Positions 1-6,776 of a stretch of DNA of 10,875 bases are shown here, piece after piece. The position numbers and the translations under genes are program-made. Numbering within the stretch: the stretch's first letter is position 1; each line of letters begins with the position of its first letter. Source of the DNA: Oscillospiraceae bacterium. GTDB taxonomy: Bacteria; Bacillota; Clostridia; Saccharofermentanales; Saccharofermentanaceae. The DNA lies in assembly GCA_902795955.1 (NCBI GenBank), contig CADBNJ010000341.1:1-10875 (forward strand), in the 5' to 3' direction. A model generated the notes under the pieces. It saw only the letters and a list, made by a program, of their open reading frames with translations. It was not told the DNA's origin and ran no database searches.

Positions 1-1
1 C

Positions 2-103
2 CAATGTCTCTACATTTTGTAAAAACAAACATTCCGGTGCAGGAATGTAGAGACAATCGGGGTCAATGTCTCTACATTTTGTAAAAAAGAACACTCCGGT
101 GCA
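2..103. repeat. Two direct copies of a ~40 bp repeat with an inverted core between them
   Basis: Two near-identical blocks at 2-41 and 64-103 (period 62 bp) each start CAATGTCTCTACATTTTG, continue with an A-run and end in CCGGTGCA. They differ mainly around positions 26-33 and 88-95. Between them, 44-55 (AATGTAGAGACA) is the exact reverse complement of the 12 bp core TGTCTCTACATT found at 5-16 and 67-78. Positions 29-35 and 42-48 (ACATTCC/GGAATGT) add a 7 bp hairpin around GGTGCA. The block lies beyond the 3' end of the larA-like gene and touches the window edge, so its full extent is unknown. It could be the repeated end of an insertion sequence (TGT...ACA tips resemble the IS21 style), an extragenic palindromic repeat, or a protein-binding site array. 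The repeat itself is certain; its nature is not. Confidence 0.8.
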
Positions 104-203
104 TAAAAACGGATACAAACGCAGACTCAGGCACTCCTGTCAACTGAGAACGTGAACCAACTTCTTACTCATCCGGGCTCACCCCTGCCGGTCGGTGCAG
201 ATC
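104..203. other. Non-coding stretch downstream of the larA-like gene
   Basis: This stretch lies between the repeat block and the larA-like stop codon. I see no gene here. There is a weak 5 bp hairpin (CTCAG 126-130 with CTGAG 144-148) and one more copy of the short string CGGTGCAG at 194-201, matching part of the upstream repeats. No convincing intrinsic terminator for the larA-like gene is visible. Confidence 0.5.
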
Positions 204-1460
204 TTATCCAACCCTCGGGAGTGTCGATCCTCCATACGGCATGACAAGCACCTTGCAACCGGGGTTGACCTTGCTCATCTCGGCTATTGCCTCGTCGATG
301 GCTCCCTGAACGTCAGAATGCGGTTCGAGATGAACGCTCCTGACAAAATCAGGATCAAATCCGGACACGAGTATTATCCTGGCACGCTCCAGAACGAGGG
401 CGATCGCGGCCGCTTTATGGCCGCCGAGAATGAACTCGCGTTTGATATGAGATATCATGTCAGATGCCTTGTCGTGGCCTGTCATCCACTGCTCGAAATG
501 CTTCTCGCCGAGTCCCTCAGAGCACTCGGCGATCCACACGATGATGCCGCCGTCTTTGACCGCGTGCTTGGCGTTGTCGAGGGCCTTCTGCGCCTGATAC
601 ATGTTGATGTCCTTGGGGAAGCCGCCGGCGCTTACGACAACAACGTCAGCCTTCTCCTGAAGCTTGATCGCATAGAAGGAATCGAGGAACCTGCACCCCT
701 CGCGGTGCGCTTTGATGCTGTCGCCGGCGAAGCTCTTGATTATCTCTTTCTTCTCGTTGAGGACGACGTTGACGATGAAGTCGATGCCGACAATCGCGCC
801 CGCCTCCTCTATGTCCTCGCGGACTGGGTTGCCCTCGAGACGGCCGGCACAGGCCTCGGGCATTACCATCCTGCTGTGGTTATTCTGGATGGCGTCTCTT
901 GTGGATACTCCGGGCATTAATGCTTTCGCGCCGCCTGAATATCCCGCGAAATAATGGTATTCGATATTGCCGAGGCAAATGACCCTGTCTGCTTCCGCAA
1001 CGGGCGTGAAGATGTCGACGGGCGTGCCCTTGGACGTGACGCCCATGCGCTTGACGTCACCCATGTCGGAATCGATGCACTTTACTCTGTCATAGATGGC
1101 GTCGCCGACCAGCGATCTCTTGCGCTCCTCGGAATGACCGCCATGACTTCCCAGCGCGAAAACAACAGTGATGTCATCGTCTGAACACCCTGCCGCCGCA
1201 AGCTCGTCAAGGACGGGCGGAAGGACTTTGTAGCTGGGGATCGGACGCGTTACATCAGACGTTACGATAACGATCTTCTCCCCGGGCTTGACTATCTCGG
1301 AGAGCTTCGGGCTGCCGATCGGCTCCTGCAGCGACCTTGCAACTTCCTCCATGCCCGTGAGTCCTATCTCGACATCGTTCGGAACGAGTGTTCCAAGGTA
1401 TTTATCGTCAGGTATCGTTATCTCAACTTTGTTCTTGCCGTACCCTACCAAAGTGTTCAT
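204..1460 (-). CDS. LarA-like nickel-pincer cofactor-dependent racemase/epimerase
   Basis: The product is a cytoplasmic LarA-family (DUF2088) protein of 418 residues, the usual family length. LarA interconverts D- and L-lactate by hydride transfer using a nickel pincer nucleotide bound to a lysine; homologues act on other 2-hydroxy acids, so the substrate here is open. Visible family residues, by motif comparison with Lactiplantibacillus plantarum LarA, are R72 in DVTRPIP, H106 in ALGSHGG, H169 and K179 in EYHYFAGYSGGAKALMPG (K179 matches the cofactor lysine), and H195 in NNHSR (matches the nickel ligand). The start is the ATG at 1460, preceded by GGAGG seven bases upstream; the frame is open to 1532, but the extra residues lie over the promoter and do not look like family sequence. 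No larB, larC or larE is in the window, so the cofactor would have to be made from genes elsewhere. It is divergent from maf. Family assignment is sure, substrate unknown. Confidence 0.9.
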   Translation of the reverse strand: MNTLVGYGKNKVEITIPDDKYLGTLVPNDVEIGLTGMEEVARSLQEPIGSPKLSEIVKPGEKIVIVTSDVTRPIPSYKVLPPVLDELAAAGCSDDDITVVFALGSHGGHSEERKRSLVGDAIYDRVKCIDSDMGDVKRMGVTSKGTPVDIFTPVAEADRVICLGNIEYHYFAGYSGGAKALMPGVSTRDAIQNNHSRMVMPEACAGRLEGNPVREDIEEAGAIVGIDFIVNVVLNEKKEIIKSFAGDSIKAHREGCRFLDSFYAIKLQEKADVVVVSAGGFPKDINMYQAQKALDNAKHAVKDGGIIVWIAECSEGLGEKHFEQWMTGHDKASDMISHIKREFILGGHKAAAIALVLERARIILVSGFDPDFVRSVHLEPHSDVQGAIDEAIAEMSKVNPGCKVLVMPYGGSTLPRVG

Positions 1461-1472
1461 TGTAATGCCTCC

Positions 1473-1508
1473 GATCATTTTCGCTCTTGTTGGTTTATAA
1501 TTATACAA
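1473..1508. promoter_or_regulatory. Divergent promoter region with overlapping -10 boxes (larA-like / maf)
   Basis: The 75 bp between the two divergent genes contains TATAATTATA at 1496-1505, a perfect 10 bp palindrome. It gives a TATAAT reading rightward at 1496-1501 (toward maf) and another reading leftward at 1505-1500 (toward larA). Each would give a leader of about 30 bases. Neither side has a good TTGACA-like -35 at 16-18 bp. The two promoters would exclude each other if both are used. Confidence 0.45.
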
Positions 1509-1535
1509 CACGCAAAATACAGTGAGGGACACAAA

Positions 1536-2126
1536 ATGAGAATAATACTTGCAAGTGCGTCACCAAGGCGGAAAGAGTTAATGAATCTTATCGTTTCCGG
1601 CTTTGAGATCGAGACGGCTGACATAGATGAGAGAGAGCTTGAGGACAGTCTGTCAGGAACCGGTGCGGCGGAAGTATCAGAGCACCTGGCACTTGCCAAG
1701 GCACAGGCTGTATTCGGCAAACATAAAGGAGAGGATGTTGCCGTGATCGGCTGCGATACCTCGGTCATGCTCGGGGACAAGATAATGGGCAAGCCGGTAG
1801 ACCGGGATGATGCCGTCAGGATGCTGACGGAGCTGTCCGGCAACACCCACACCGTCGCGACGGGAGTCGCTGTCGTGACGAAGGACAGGACCGTGTCCTT
1901 CACCGATGCCGCCGATGTCATTTTCAATCCGCTGGATGACTATCAGAGAGCTCTTATTCAGAGATACTGCGATACAAAGGATCCGTACGACAAGGCCGGC
2001 GCGTACGGCATACAAAATGGCGGAGCCCTGCTTGTGCAGGGCATCCGCGGTGATTTCTTCTCAGTTGTGGGGCTGCCTGTATCACGCCTTGCAAGGGTGA
2101 TCAGCGTCGTCTTTGATATTCCTTAA
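1536..2126 (+). CDS. maf: Maf family nucleoside triphosphate pyrophosphatase
   Basis: Maf proteins are cytoplasmic house-cleaning enzymes that hydrolyse non-canonical or excess nucleoside triphosphates (dTTP/UTP type in the YhdE group) to the monophosphate and pyrophosphate; they are historically linked to septum inhibition. The 196-residue product has the family signature from end to end: ILASASPRRKELM at residues 4-16 (phosphate binding), IGCDTSV at 71-77 with the acidic residue D74, GKP at 85-87, SGNTHTVATG at 101-110, DPYDKAGAYGIQ at 149-160, and GDFFSVVGLPVSRL at 172-185. Length is normal. The start ATG has GAGGG eight bases upstream. The final 45 bases overlap the 3' end of the convergent DUF6020-like gene. 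The DTS in place of the more common DTVV is a modest variation; the residues seen do not securely separate the dTTP/UTP group from the 7-methyl-GTP group. Confidence 0.95.
   Translation: MRIILASASPRRKELMNLIVSGFEIETADIDERELEDSLSGTGAAEVSEHLALAKAQAVFGKHKGEDVAVIGCDTSVMLGDKIMGKPVDRDDAVRMLTELSGNTHTVATGVAVVTKDRTVSFTDAADVIFNPLDDYQRALIQRYCDTKDPYDKAGAYGIQNGGALLVQGIRGDFFSVVGLPVSRLARVISVVFDIP
2025..2042. other. 7 bp GC-rich stem-loop near the maf 3' end
   Basis: GCCCTGC (2025-2031) pairs perfectly with GCAGGGC (2036-2042) across a 4-base loop. It lies inside maf, and about 40 bases past the stop of the convergent membrane protein gene when read on the minus strand, where a short T-run follows only after several bases. 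It could help end transcription from that gene, but it is not a classic intrinsic terminator and may only reflect codon choice in maf. Confidence 0.25.
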
Positions 2127-3617
2127 CTCACGGATCAGTATTAAAGGAGCTGAGTAGATAACCGGAAATAAATATCTCGGGTGCCCTTGTATAACAGGGC
2201 CGGCCAAAGCTATTATCATCGTAATGAAGAGCGGGAGGTAGTATATCAAACTACGCTTACGTTTAACATAATGTGCGATTACCCACGAAAACAGCACTAT
2301 GTAACATGACAGAGCCAGATTTGAATTAATCCATGTGATGGGGAGTTTCATATTAGTGAAGCATATGGACGAGAACACTATGTCAGCCAGTCTTAGGGAA
2401 TCATCAAAGAAACGGTAGTTTTCCGTAGAAGAAACTATATCGAACATATAGTGATTCTGCTCCCAAAACGCGTGTATATAACATGCCGGATGGCGCAAAA
2501 ACTGTGAGAACCAGACCTTAAAATACGGTTTGAGAGACTCAGAATCGCCAGAATAACCTTCTTTGACATCATCTGATCTTTTAGGATCGTATTTCTCTGC
2601 CAATTCGTCATATGCAAGGACTTTGCCGATAATCTCCTTCTCCCCGTCTGTAACATCATAACCATAATCCCTGACATACCGGGCAGTCTGCTGAAAGGGA
2701 ATGGACAACATCTCGCGTGCCGCATAATCCGGTTTCTTCACTTCGTAAGCAACAGTAATAGCTTGCACAATCGAAATACCTAATACAATTGCTGAAACAA
2801 ATGCAAGTAATGGTTTGACTTGAACTTTTTTGCGTATGACCTCAACCATATAAAATACAGTAAGCAAAATCATTAAGTGTATTCCATTATTTCTGAAAAG
2901 AATGGTCACAGTTCCCCATATCAATATCTCAACGATGTCTCTTATGAGTACGGTTTTGCTTTCTATGATTCTTAAAAGGCAAACGACCATATTTACTAAA
3001 GCCAGACTATAAATAATATCTTTGAGCGTAACACCTATATATCCGAGCGTGAAAGGCGATATGATGAAAATAAACAATAAGAATCCCCTCACTTTTCTTG
3101 TTACGCCCAGAGACTTAATATATGAGATAATTCGCCCAAATGTAAAGATCATGATGAGATACTGCAAGACAGAAAACAAGAAAAAACCAATCTCCTGTCC
3201 AAACCAGTCAAGAATTTTTCCCAGCATGACAGCAAAAAACACCGGCTGCATTCCGTTTATTAACTTATTCTGATACTGAATTATTGCCACCCACGAATCA
3301 TAATCCACAGATGACGGATACTTGATTATAAGTGCAGGAAGCCAGCAGACGGCAAACAAGAGATAAATCTTTACTTTATCCGACAATTTATAATAATCTC
3401 CGCTTTCCTGAGTGAAAATACGCGACAGGTATGAATGATTATACACAGCGGGTATCAAAAAAAAGTAAAACAGAGAAAATACAGCTGCAAACCTCAAAAC
3501 ATATAAAAAAACATGGAACACAAATAGTTGTGTTCCATAGTTTGAGTATATCATTGCAAATGAATACAACAGACCGAAAAAGATAGAAACAACTGTCTTC
3601 GAACGTCTATTCATCAT
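2082..3617 (-). CDS. DUF6020-like polytopic membrane protein
   Basis: The product is a 511-residue integral membrane protein with roughly ten or more hydrophobic segments (for example about 10-30, 33-56, 84-98, 125-160, 178-215, 229-258, 268-290 and several after 410). A long, mostly extracytoplasmic soluble loop lies at about 295-375. Visible motifs are PSSVDYDSW at 101-109, NGMQPVFFAVMLGK at 121-134, RNNG at 242-245 and IPFQQTARYVRDYG at 306-319, which resemble the DUF6020 family common in Clostridia. An acidic residue in the first outer loop and the general layout recall GT-C glycosyltransferases, so a role in cell-surface glycan or lipid assembly is possible but inferred. The start (ATG ATG at 3617/3614) has no clear ribosome binding site. 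The gene is visibly AT-richer than its neighbours, which suggests transfer or relaxed composition. It follows the epimerase gene by 42 bases, so the two may be co-transcribed. Its 3' end overlaps maf by 45 bp. Confidence 0.7.
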   Translation of the reverse strand: MMNRRSKTVVSIFFGLLYSFAMIYSNYGTQLFVFHVFLYVLRFAAVFSLFYFFLIPAVYNHSYLSRIFTQESGDYYKLSDKVKIYLLFAVCWLPALIIKYPSSVDYDSWVAIIQYQNKLINGMQPVFFAVMLGKILDWFGQEIGFFLFSVLQYLIMIFTFGRIISYIKSLGVTRKVRGFLLFIFIISPFTLGYIGVTLKDIIYSLALVNMVVCLLRIIESKTVLIRDIVEILIWGTVTILFRNNGIHLMILLTVFYMVEVIRKKVQVKPLLAFVSAIVLGISIVQAITVAYEVKKPDYAAREMLSIPFQQTARYVRDYGYDVTDGEKEIIGKVLAYDELAEKYDPKRSDDVKEGYSGDSESLKPYFKVWFSQFLRHPACYIHAFWEQNHYMFDIVSSTENYRFFDDSLRLADIVFSSICFTNMKLPITWINSNLALSCYIVLFSWVIAHYVKRKRSLIYYLPLFITMIIALAGPVIQGHPRYLFPVIYSAPLILIRELRNIKDDADHPCKA

Positions 3618-3659
3618 TTCAAAACATCAAATGTCAAATTCTAACCAATAATCTTGGTA

Positions 3660-4937
3660 TTATTTCTCCGAATCTAATGACTGCTTAACGGGCTCCGCCT
3701 CATCTTCAGGAGTATCAGGAATACCTGAAACTGATGCTTCAGCAGCCTCGAATACTTCAGGAACCACAGGGACTTCTGGTGCTACGGGCACCTCTGGTGC
3801 TTCAGGCACCACAGGCGCTTCACCGGCTTCAGGAACAACGGGAGCCACAGGTGCTTCCGCAGCCTCAGGAACCTCAGGCGCTGCAGGAACCTCTGCAGCC
3901 TCAGGCGCCTCGGGAGGTGCCGGTGCAACATCGATCCTGTCTGCGGCATAACTCGACGAGTCTTCTCCCATCGTCTCCGCGATCGTCTCCTTGAAGCTGA
4001 TCACGGTCTCAGGAAGTATGTCGTTACGGTTGGCGTACATGATCTGCGGGTTATCCTGGAACAACGCATAAACGTTCTTCGGATTCTCCTTGTGAGTGAT
4101 CTTGTAGTATGTATCAACAAACTTGGACAATGACTTCCTCATTACCCACTTAGGCGTCATCTTGATGGGCTCATTTATGCCCTTGACCGCATTGACATCC
4201 TGGAAGAACTCATCAGATGTCTTATACTCGCCGCTGACGATGTATCCGGAACCGGGCTCACCCTTGTCAACGAGAGCTATCATTGCGGTCGCAACATCTC
4301 TTACGTCAACGAAAGCATGTCCGCCGCCCTGCTTGATCGGGTTGACCCCGTTCTTCAGATAAGCCCTCAGGATCTTATTGATATCGTGATCCTCCGCATA
4401 GCCCGGACCGATGATAAACGTAGGGAGAACAAGCACCGCATTGAGTCTGTTGAGCGTGATCTTCTCCATGATGAATGCAGCCGCTTCAGCCTTTGTCTTG
4501 GCATACTCGCCGTCAACCTTGTTACGGTCGAAATGTATTGTCATCTGCTCTCCCTGCAGTTCGGGATTGAGCGCATAAGCAGAACTGAGATATACGATCC
4601 TTCCGACCTTGCGCTTGATGCACATGTCGATGATATTCTCCGTGCCCGCAACATTAACACGGCGCATATTGAGATTCGTCTTGTCCGTGAGCGATATATA
4701 CTCGTCCGCATGGATGAGGACACACGTTCTGGGATCCTCGAGTGTGAAGAAAGGCTTCAATGTATCCTTCTCAGTAGAGATGCCGTAGCAGATCTCAACG
4801 TTCTTCTCCTTATATTCAGAGACATCGGCAAGTTCGGACATCAGTATCCTTACATCCTTACCCTGCTCCAAAAGCATGCTGATGATCAATTTGCCGAGAG
4901 GTCCTGCACCGCCTGTAACCAGATATTTTGTAAACAT
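3660..4937 (-). CDS. Extended SDR NAD(P)-dependent epimerase/dehydratase with Pro/Glu/Ala-rich tail
   Basis: Residues 1 to about 325 form an NAD(P)-binding extended short-chain dehydrogenase. The nucleotide-binding GGAGPLG is at residues 9-15, an LSS motif at about 117-119, the catalytic pair Y145 and K149 in YAKTK, and VLPTFIIGPG at 170-179 before the substrate region. Such enzymes oxidise, reduce or epimerise sugar nucleotides, sterol-like or flavonol-like substrates; the substrate cannot be read from sequence. The C-terminus (about 332-425) is a low-complexity tail built from short units of Pro, Glu, Ala and Val, with an acidic end and no membrane anchor. The start is the ATG at 4937: GGGGAG lies seven bases upstream, and the earlier in-frame ATG (4952) sits just before that site. 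The total of 425 residues exceeds the usual ~300-340 because of the tail. The family is sure; the exact reaction is not. Confidence 0.85.
   Translation of the reverse strand: MFTKYLVTGGAGPLGKLIISMLLEQGKDVRILMSELADVSEYKEKNVEICYGISTEKDTLKPFFTLEDPRTCVLIHADEYISLTDKTNLNMRRVNVAGTENIIDMCIKRKVGRIVYLSSAYALNPELQGEQMTIHFDRNKVDGEYAKTKAEAAAFIMEKITLNRLNAVLVLPTFIIGPGYAEDHDINKILRAYLKNGVNPIKQGGGHAFVDVRDVATAMIALVDKGEPGSGYIVSGEYKTSDEFFQDVNAVKGINEPIKMTPKWVMRKSLSKFVDTYYKITHKENPKNVYALFQDNPQIMYANRNDILPETVISFKETIAETMGEDSSSYAADRIDVAPAPPEAPEAAEVPAAPEVPEAAEAPVAPVVPEAGEAPVVPEAPEVPVAPEVPVVPEVFEAAEASVSGIPDTPEDEAEPVKQSLDSEK
3735..3929 (-). repeat. Degenerate tandem repeats encoding the Pro/Glu/Ala/Val tail
   Basis: About 195 bases inside the epimerase gene encode irregular units of the type APEVPEA, VPEAPEVP and APEVPVVPE (residues about 337-401 of the product). 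On the plus strand the DNA repeats variants of CAGG(A/C)(A/G)CC and GGTGCTTC. Units vary in length and sequence, as expected for a tract that expands and contracts by slippage, and then drifts. The protein segment would be extended, acidic and disordered. Confidence 0.75.
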
Positions 4938-5032
4938 ATTACGTCTCCCCATAGTGACGGATTTTATAATATGCTATAATTTTCGCATAATTACAGGCAA
5001 AAATCAGTATTTATTTATATATTTTTTATAAA
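4938..5032 (-). promoter_or_regulatory. AT-rich intergenic region, possible promoter of the epimerase gene
   Basis: This 95-base AT-rich gap separates the CPBP gene from the epimerase gene on the same strand. A candidate minus-strand promoter is TTGCCT (5000-4995), a 16-base spacer, then TATAGC (4978-4973); each box matches four of six consensus bases. No clear hairpin terminator follows the CPBP stop codon. The spacing and AT content suggest a separate transcription unit for the epimerase, but read-through is possible. Confidence 0.3.
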
Positions 5033-5824
5033 CTAATTGTTAAGAACAGAACCCCCGTTTTTCCGCCTCATGCCCGTCAGCAGCACTATCGTCAGAGGCA
5101 CCATGACAGCCATTGTTCCCATCGTGTAAAGCACGCTCAATGCGGGATGGATCTGTGATGCGATCATGGGCAGATACGCGCAGTAGACATTTGACAGTGA
5201 ATGCAGTACGACCGCCGGCCACAGCCTGCCCGATCTGAGCGTCACATAACCCCACACCAGTCCCAGCATAAAGGTGTAGAACATCTGCGCAACACCCTGG
5301 GATACAACGTGAGGAAGCGCGAACAAAACGGCGGAGCAGATGACCGCACCCTTCTCGCCGAGACATCCGAGGCGCCCCAGTACCAGCTTGCGGAACAGCA
5401 GCTCCTCGAACACCGGATTGAACACGAGAAGAAGGACAATATAGAACCACAGATTCCCGAACAGCTCGTCAGCGGTCATACCCGTCATCTCAAATCCGAA
5501 TATCCTGCTGATGATGTTCACGGCGACCAGACACGGGAACGACAGCCCCGTCTGTATTACAAAAAATCTCAGCGTCTCACCTGCTCCGAATCCCGGATGA
5601 GACACATTCCCCTGCTGTACCGGAATGCCCTTTACAATAACGTAGAACAGCCCGAGTCCCACGGTATAAGGGACTATCATAGATGATAATATCATCCTCA
5701 CCGTAACCGGCAAAACACCATCCAGATGCGGGTCAACAAAATACCCGTACAGTTTAAATACCGCAAACCACACGGCCAGTGCCGCCGCAATTCTCAAAAC
5801 AACAAATAACTTATTCCTGTCCAT
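5033..5824 (-). CDS. CPBP family intramembrane metalloprotease (CAAX/Abi type)
   Basis: The product is a membrane protein of 263 residues with about seven or eight hydrophobic segments. It carries the three motifs of the CPBP (ABI/CAAX, Rce1-like) glutamic protease family: EELLFR with E140, E141 and R145; FALPH with H172; and HSLSN with H208 and N212. These lie in membrane helices and would form the active site. Bacterial members act in bacteriocin self-immunity, peptide maturation or membrane protein processing; the substrate here is unknown. I chose the ATG at 5824 because AGAAGGAG precedes it by ten bases and it overlaps the DUF3021 stop by 14 bp; the upstream ATG at 5860 has no good ribosome binding site. 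It is the third gene of the LytTR operon, so it is probably produced when the LytTR regulator is active. Confidence 0.88.
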   Translation of the reverse strand: MDRNKLFVVLRIAAALAVWFAVFKLYGYFVDPHLDGVLPVTVRMILSSMIVPYTVGLGLFYVIVKGIPVQQGNVSHPGFGAGETLRFFVIQTGLSFPCLVAVNIISRIFGFEMTGMTADELFGNLWFYIVLLLVFNPVFEELLFRKLVLGRLGCLGEKGAVICSAVLFALPHVVSQGVAQMFYTFMLGLVWGYVTLRSGRLWPAVVLHSLSNVYCAYLPMIASQIHPALSVLYTMGTMAVMVPLTIVLLTGMRRKNGGSVLNN

Positions 5825-6269
5825 CTCCCGGATGCTCCTTCTGATATTGTCTAAGAGCATCGTTCATGCTGTCCGTTGCCGCTTTGTACCTGATGTATGT
5901 GATCACCTGCATCACCGTAAAAACCGCAAGAAATGCGCCCGCCGACGCTGCCAGCGTAAGCAGGTCAAACCCTCCGAAAACAAACACCACAAATACCATC
6001 GTTACCGCCAGATATAACGGCATAAAAATGAGATTCTTGATGACATACGGTTTTGTAAGTGCCCACCTGCTCCCGTCGATGTACATCCTTATCACCGTAA
6101 GCAGCCAGATCACGGCAAACAGGATCCACATGGCAACGATCATCGAAGGTTCTATCCACCATCCGAACAGCGCGTACACCGAAGATACCAGAACGATACT
6201 CATTATGAAGCAGGCAGCAGTGACGGAGAAAGCTTTGGCACACGCCTTCTTAAGCCTTGAATTATCCAT
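5811..6269 (-). CDS. DUF3021 family membrane protein
   Basis: This small integral membrane protein of 152 residues has four hydrophobic helices (about 12-34, 41-62, 79-99, 104-126), a basic N-terminus and a hydrophilic C-terminal tail ending DALRQYQKEHPGDGQE. Its size, topology and position directly behind a stand-alone LytTR gene fit DUF3021, a family that is typically paired with LytTR regulators in Bacillota and is thought to be a membrane partner that holds back or tunes the regulator. That role is family knowledge and inference, not visible here. The start ATG overlaps the LytTR stop by 8 bp (ATGGATAA) and has AAGGAGG nine bases upstream. The 3' end overlaps the CPBP start by 14 bp, so the three genes are translationally close-coupled. 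Confidence 0.82.
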   Translation of the reverse strand: MDNSRLKKACAKAFSVTAACFIMSIVLVSSVYALFGWWIEPSMIVAMWILFAVIWLLTVIRMYIDGSRWALTKPYVIKNLIFMPLYLAVTMVFVVFVFGGFDLLTLAASAGAFLAVFTVMQVITYIRYKAATDSMNDALRQYQKEHPGDGQE

Positions 6270-6723
6270 TCTTCCTGTCCTCCTTCATTCCAATGGCAGC
6301 TTTGAAGTCATTAACGTAACTGCGTGCAACGATAAGGTATTCACCGTTCTTGAGACAAAGCCTTACCCTTCTGGAATCCTCGGGTGAGATCGTTTGTACG
6401 GCACTGATGTTGACGACTGTTGACCTGGATATCCTTACAAAGCTTCTGTTCTTCAAGCTGTCCTCAATGTCATACAATGTCTTCCTCACCCTGTAGACGC
6501 CCGCTTTGGCGTACGCGAAAACATACCGGTCCACAGCCTCAAAGTAAAGGATCTTTGCCACATAGAGACGCTCGCTGTCACCATTGTCCTTTATTCCGAT
6601 GATCACATCCGATGACGAATTGACCGCGCTGATCACAGCATCGACTTCTTCGTCCCTTATCCGGTACCTTATCTCGACTTCAGTCTCACGGAGTTCCTTG
6701 TCCTCACGCAAAAACAGTTTCAC
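6262..6723 (-). CDS. Stand-alone LytTR DNA-binding transcriptional regulator
   Basis: The product is a cytoplasmic regulator of 153 residues. The N-terminal ~50 residues (KLFLREDKELRETEVEIRY...) form the small cap common to single-domain LytTR regulators. Residues about 52-145 are the LytTR DNA-binding domain, with the conserved run ILYFEAVDRYVFAYA (58-72), then RISRSTVVNISAV (97-109) and a final strand with NGEYLIVARSYVNDFK (126-141). There is no receiver domain, so control is not by a classical histidine kinase; the membrane partner DUF3021 encoded just downstream is the likely input. The start is GTG at 6723, with AAGGAGG nine bases upstream. The in-frame ATG at 6756 lies at the predicted transcription start and has no ribosome binding site. 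It leads an operon with the DUF3021 and CPBP genes. Confidence 0.92.
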   Translation of the reverse strand: MKLFLREDKELRETEVEIRYRIRDEEVDAVISAVNSSSDVIIGIKDNGDSERLYVAKILYFEAVDRYVFAYAKAGVYRVRKTLYDIEDSLKNRSFVRISRSTVVNISAVQTISPEDSRRVRLCLKNGEYLIVARSYVNDFKAAIGMKEDRKNG

Positions 6724-6765
6724 GACCTGCTGCCTCCTTCGGGAGTATAGTGACATTTGAGTATG

Positions 6766-6771
6766 ATTATA
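6766..6771 (-). promoter_or_regulatory. -10 box of the LytTR operon
   Basis: A perfect TATAAT reads leftward at 6771-6766, which would start transcription near 6759 and give a leader of about 36 bases before the GTG at 6723. The place for a -35 box (about 6794-6789) reads ACCTCT and matches the consensus poorly, so the promoter probably needs an activator. Confidence 0.6.
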
Positions 6772-6776
6772 TCAAT

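Noticed and set aside
2..103. CRISPR array
   Set aside because: Only two direct copies exist, the spacing unit itself contains an inverted copy of the repeat, and no cas genes are present.
195..920. 241-codon plus-strand open frame
   Set aside because: It is antisense to the larA-like gene, which has full family motifs and a good start; the plus-strand product has no recognisable features.
3643..3657. Small hairpin ACCAA/TTGGT between the epimerase and DUF6020-like genes
   Set aside because: The stem is only 5 bp and AT-rich, and no T-run follows; too weak to call a terminator.
4317..4979. 220-codon plus-strand open frame
   Set aside because: It is antisense to the epimerase catalytic domain and shows no motifs of its own.
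5201..5686. 161-codon plus-strand open frame
   Set aside because: It is antisense to the CPBP protease gene; its hydrophilic composition mirrors the hydrophobic codons of the other strand.
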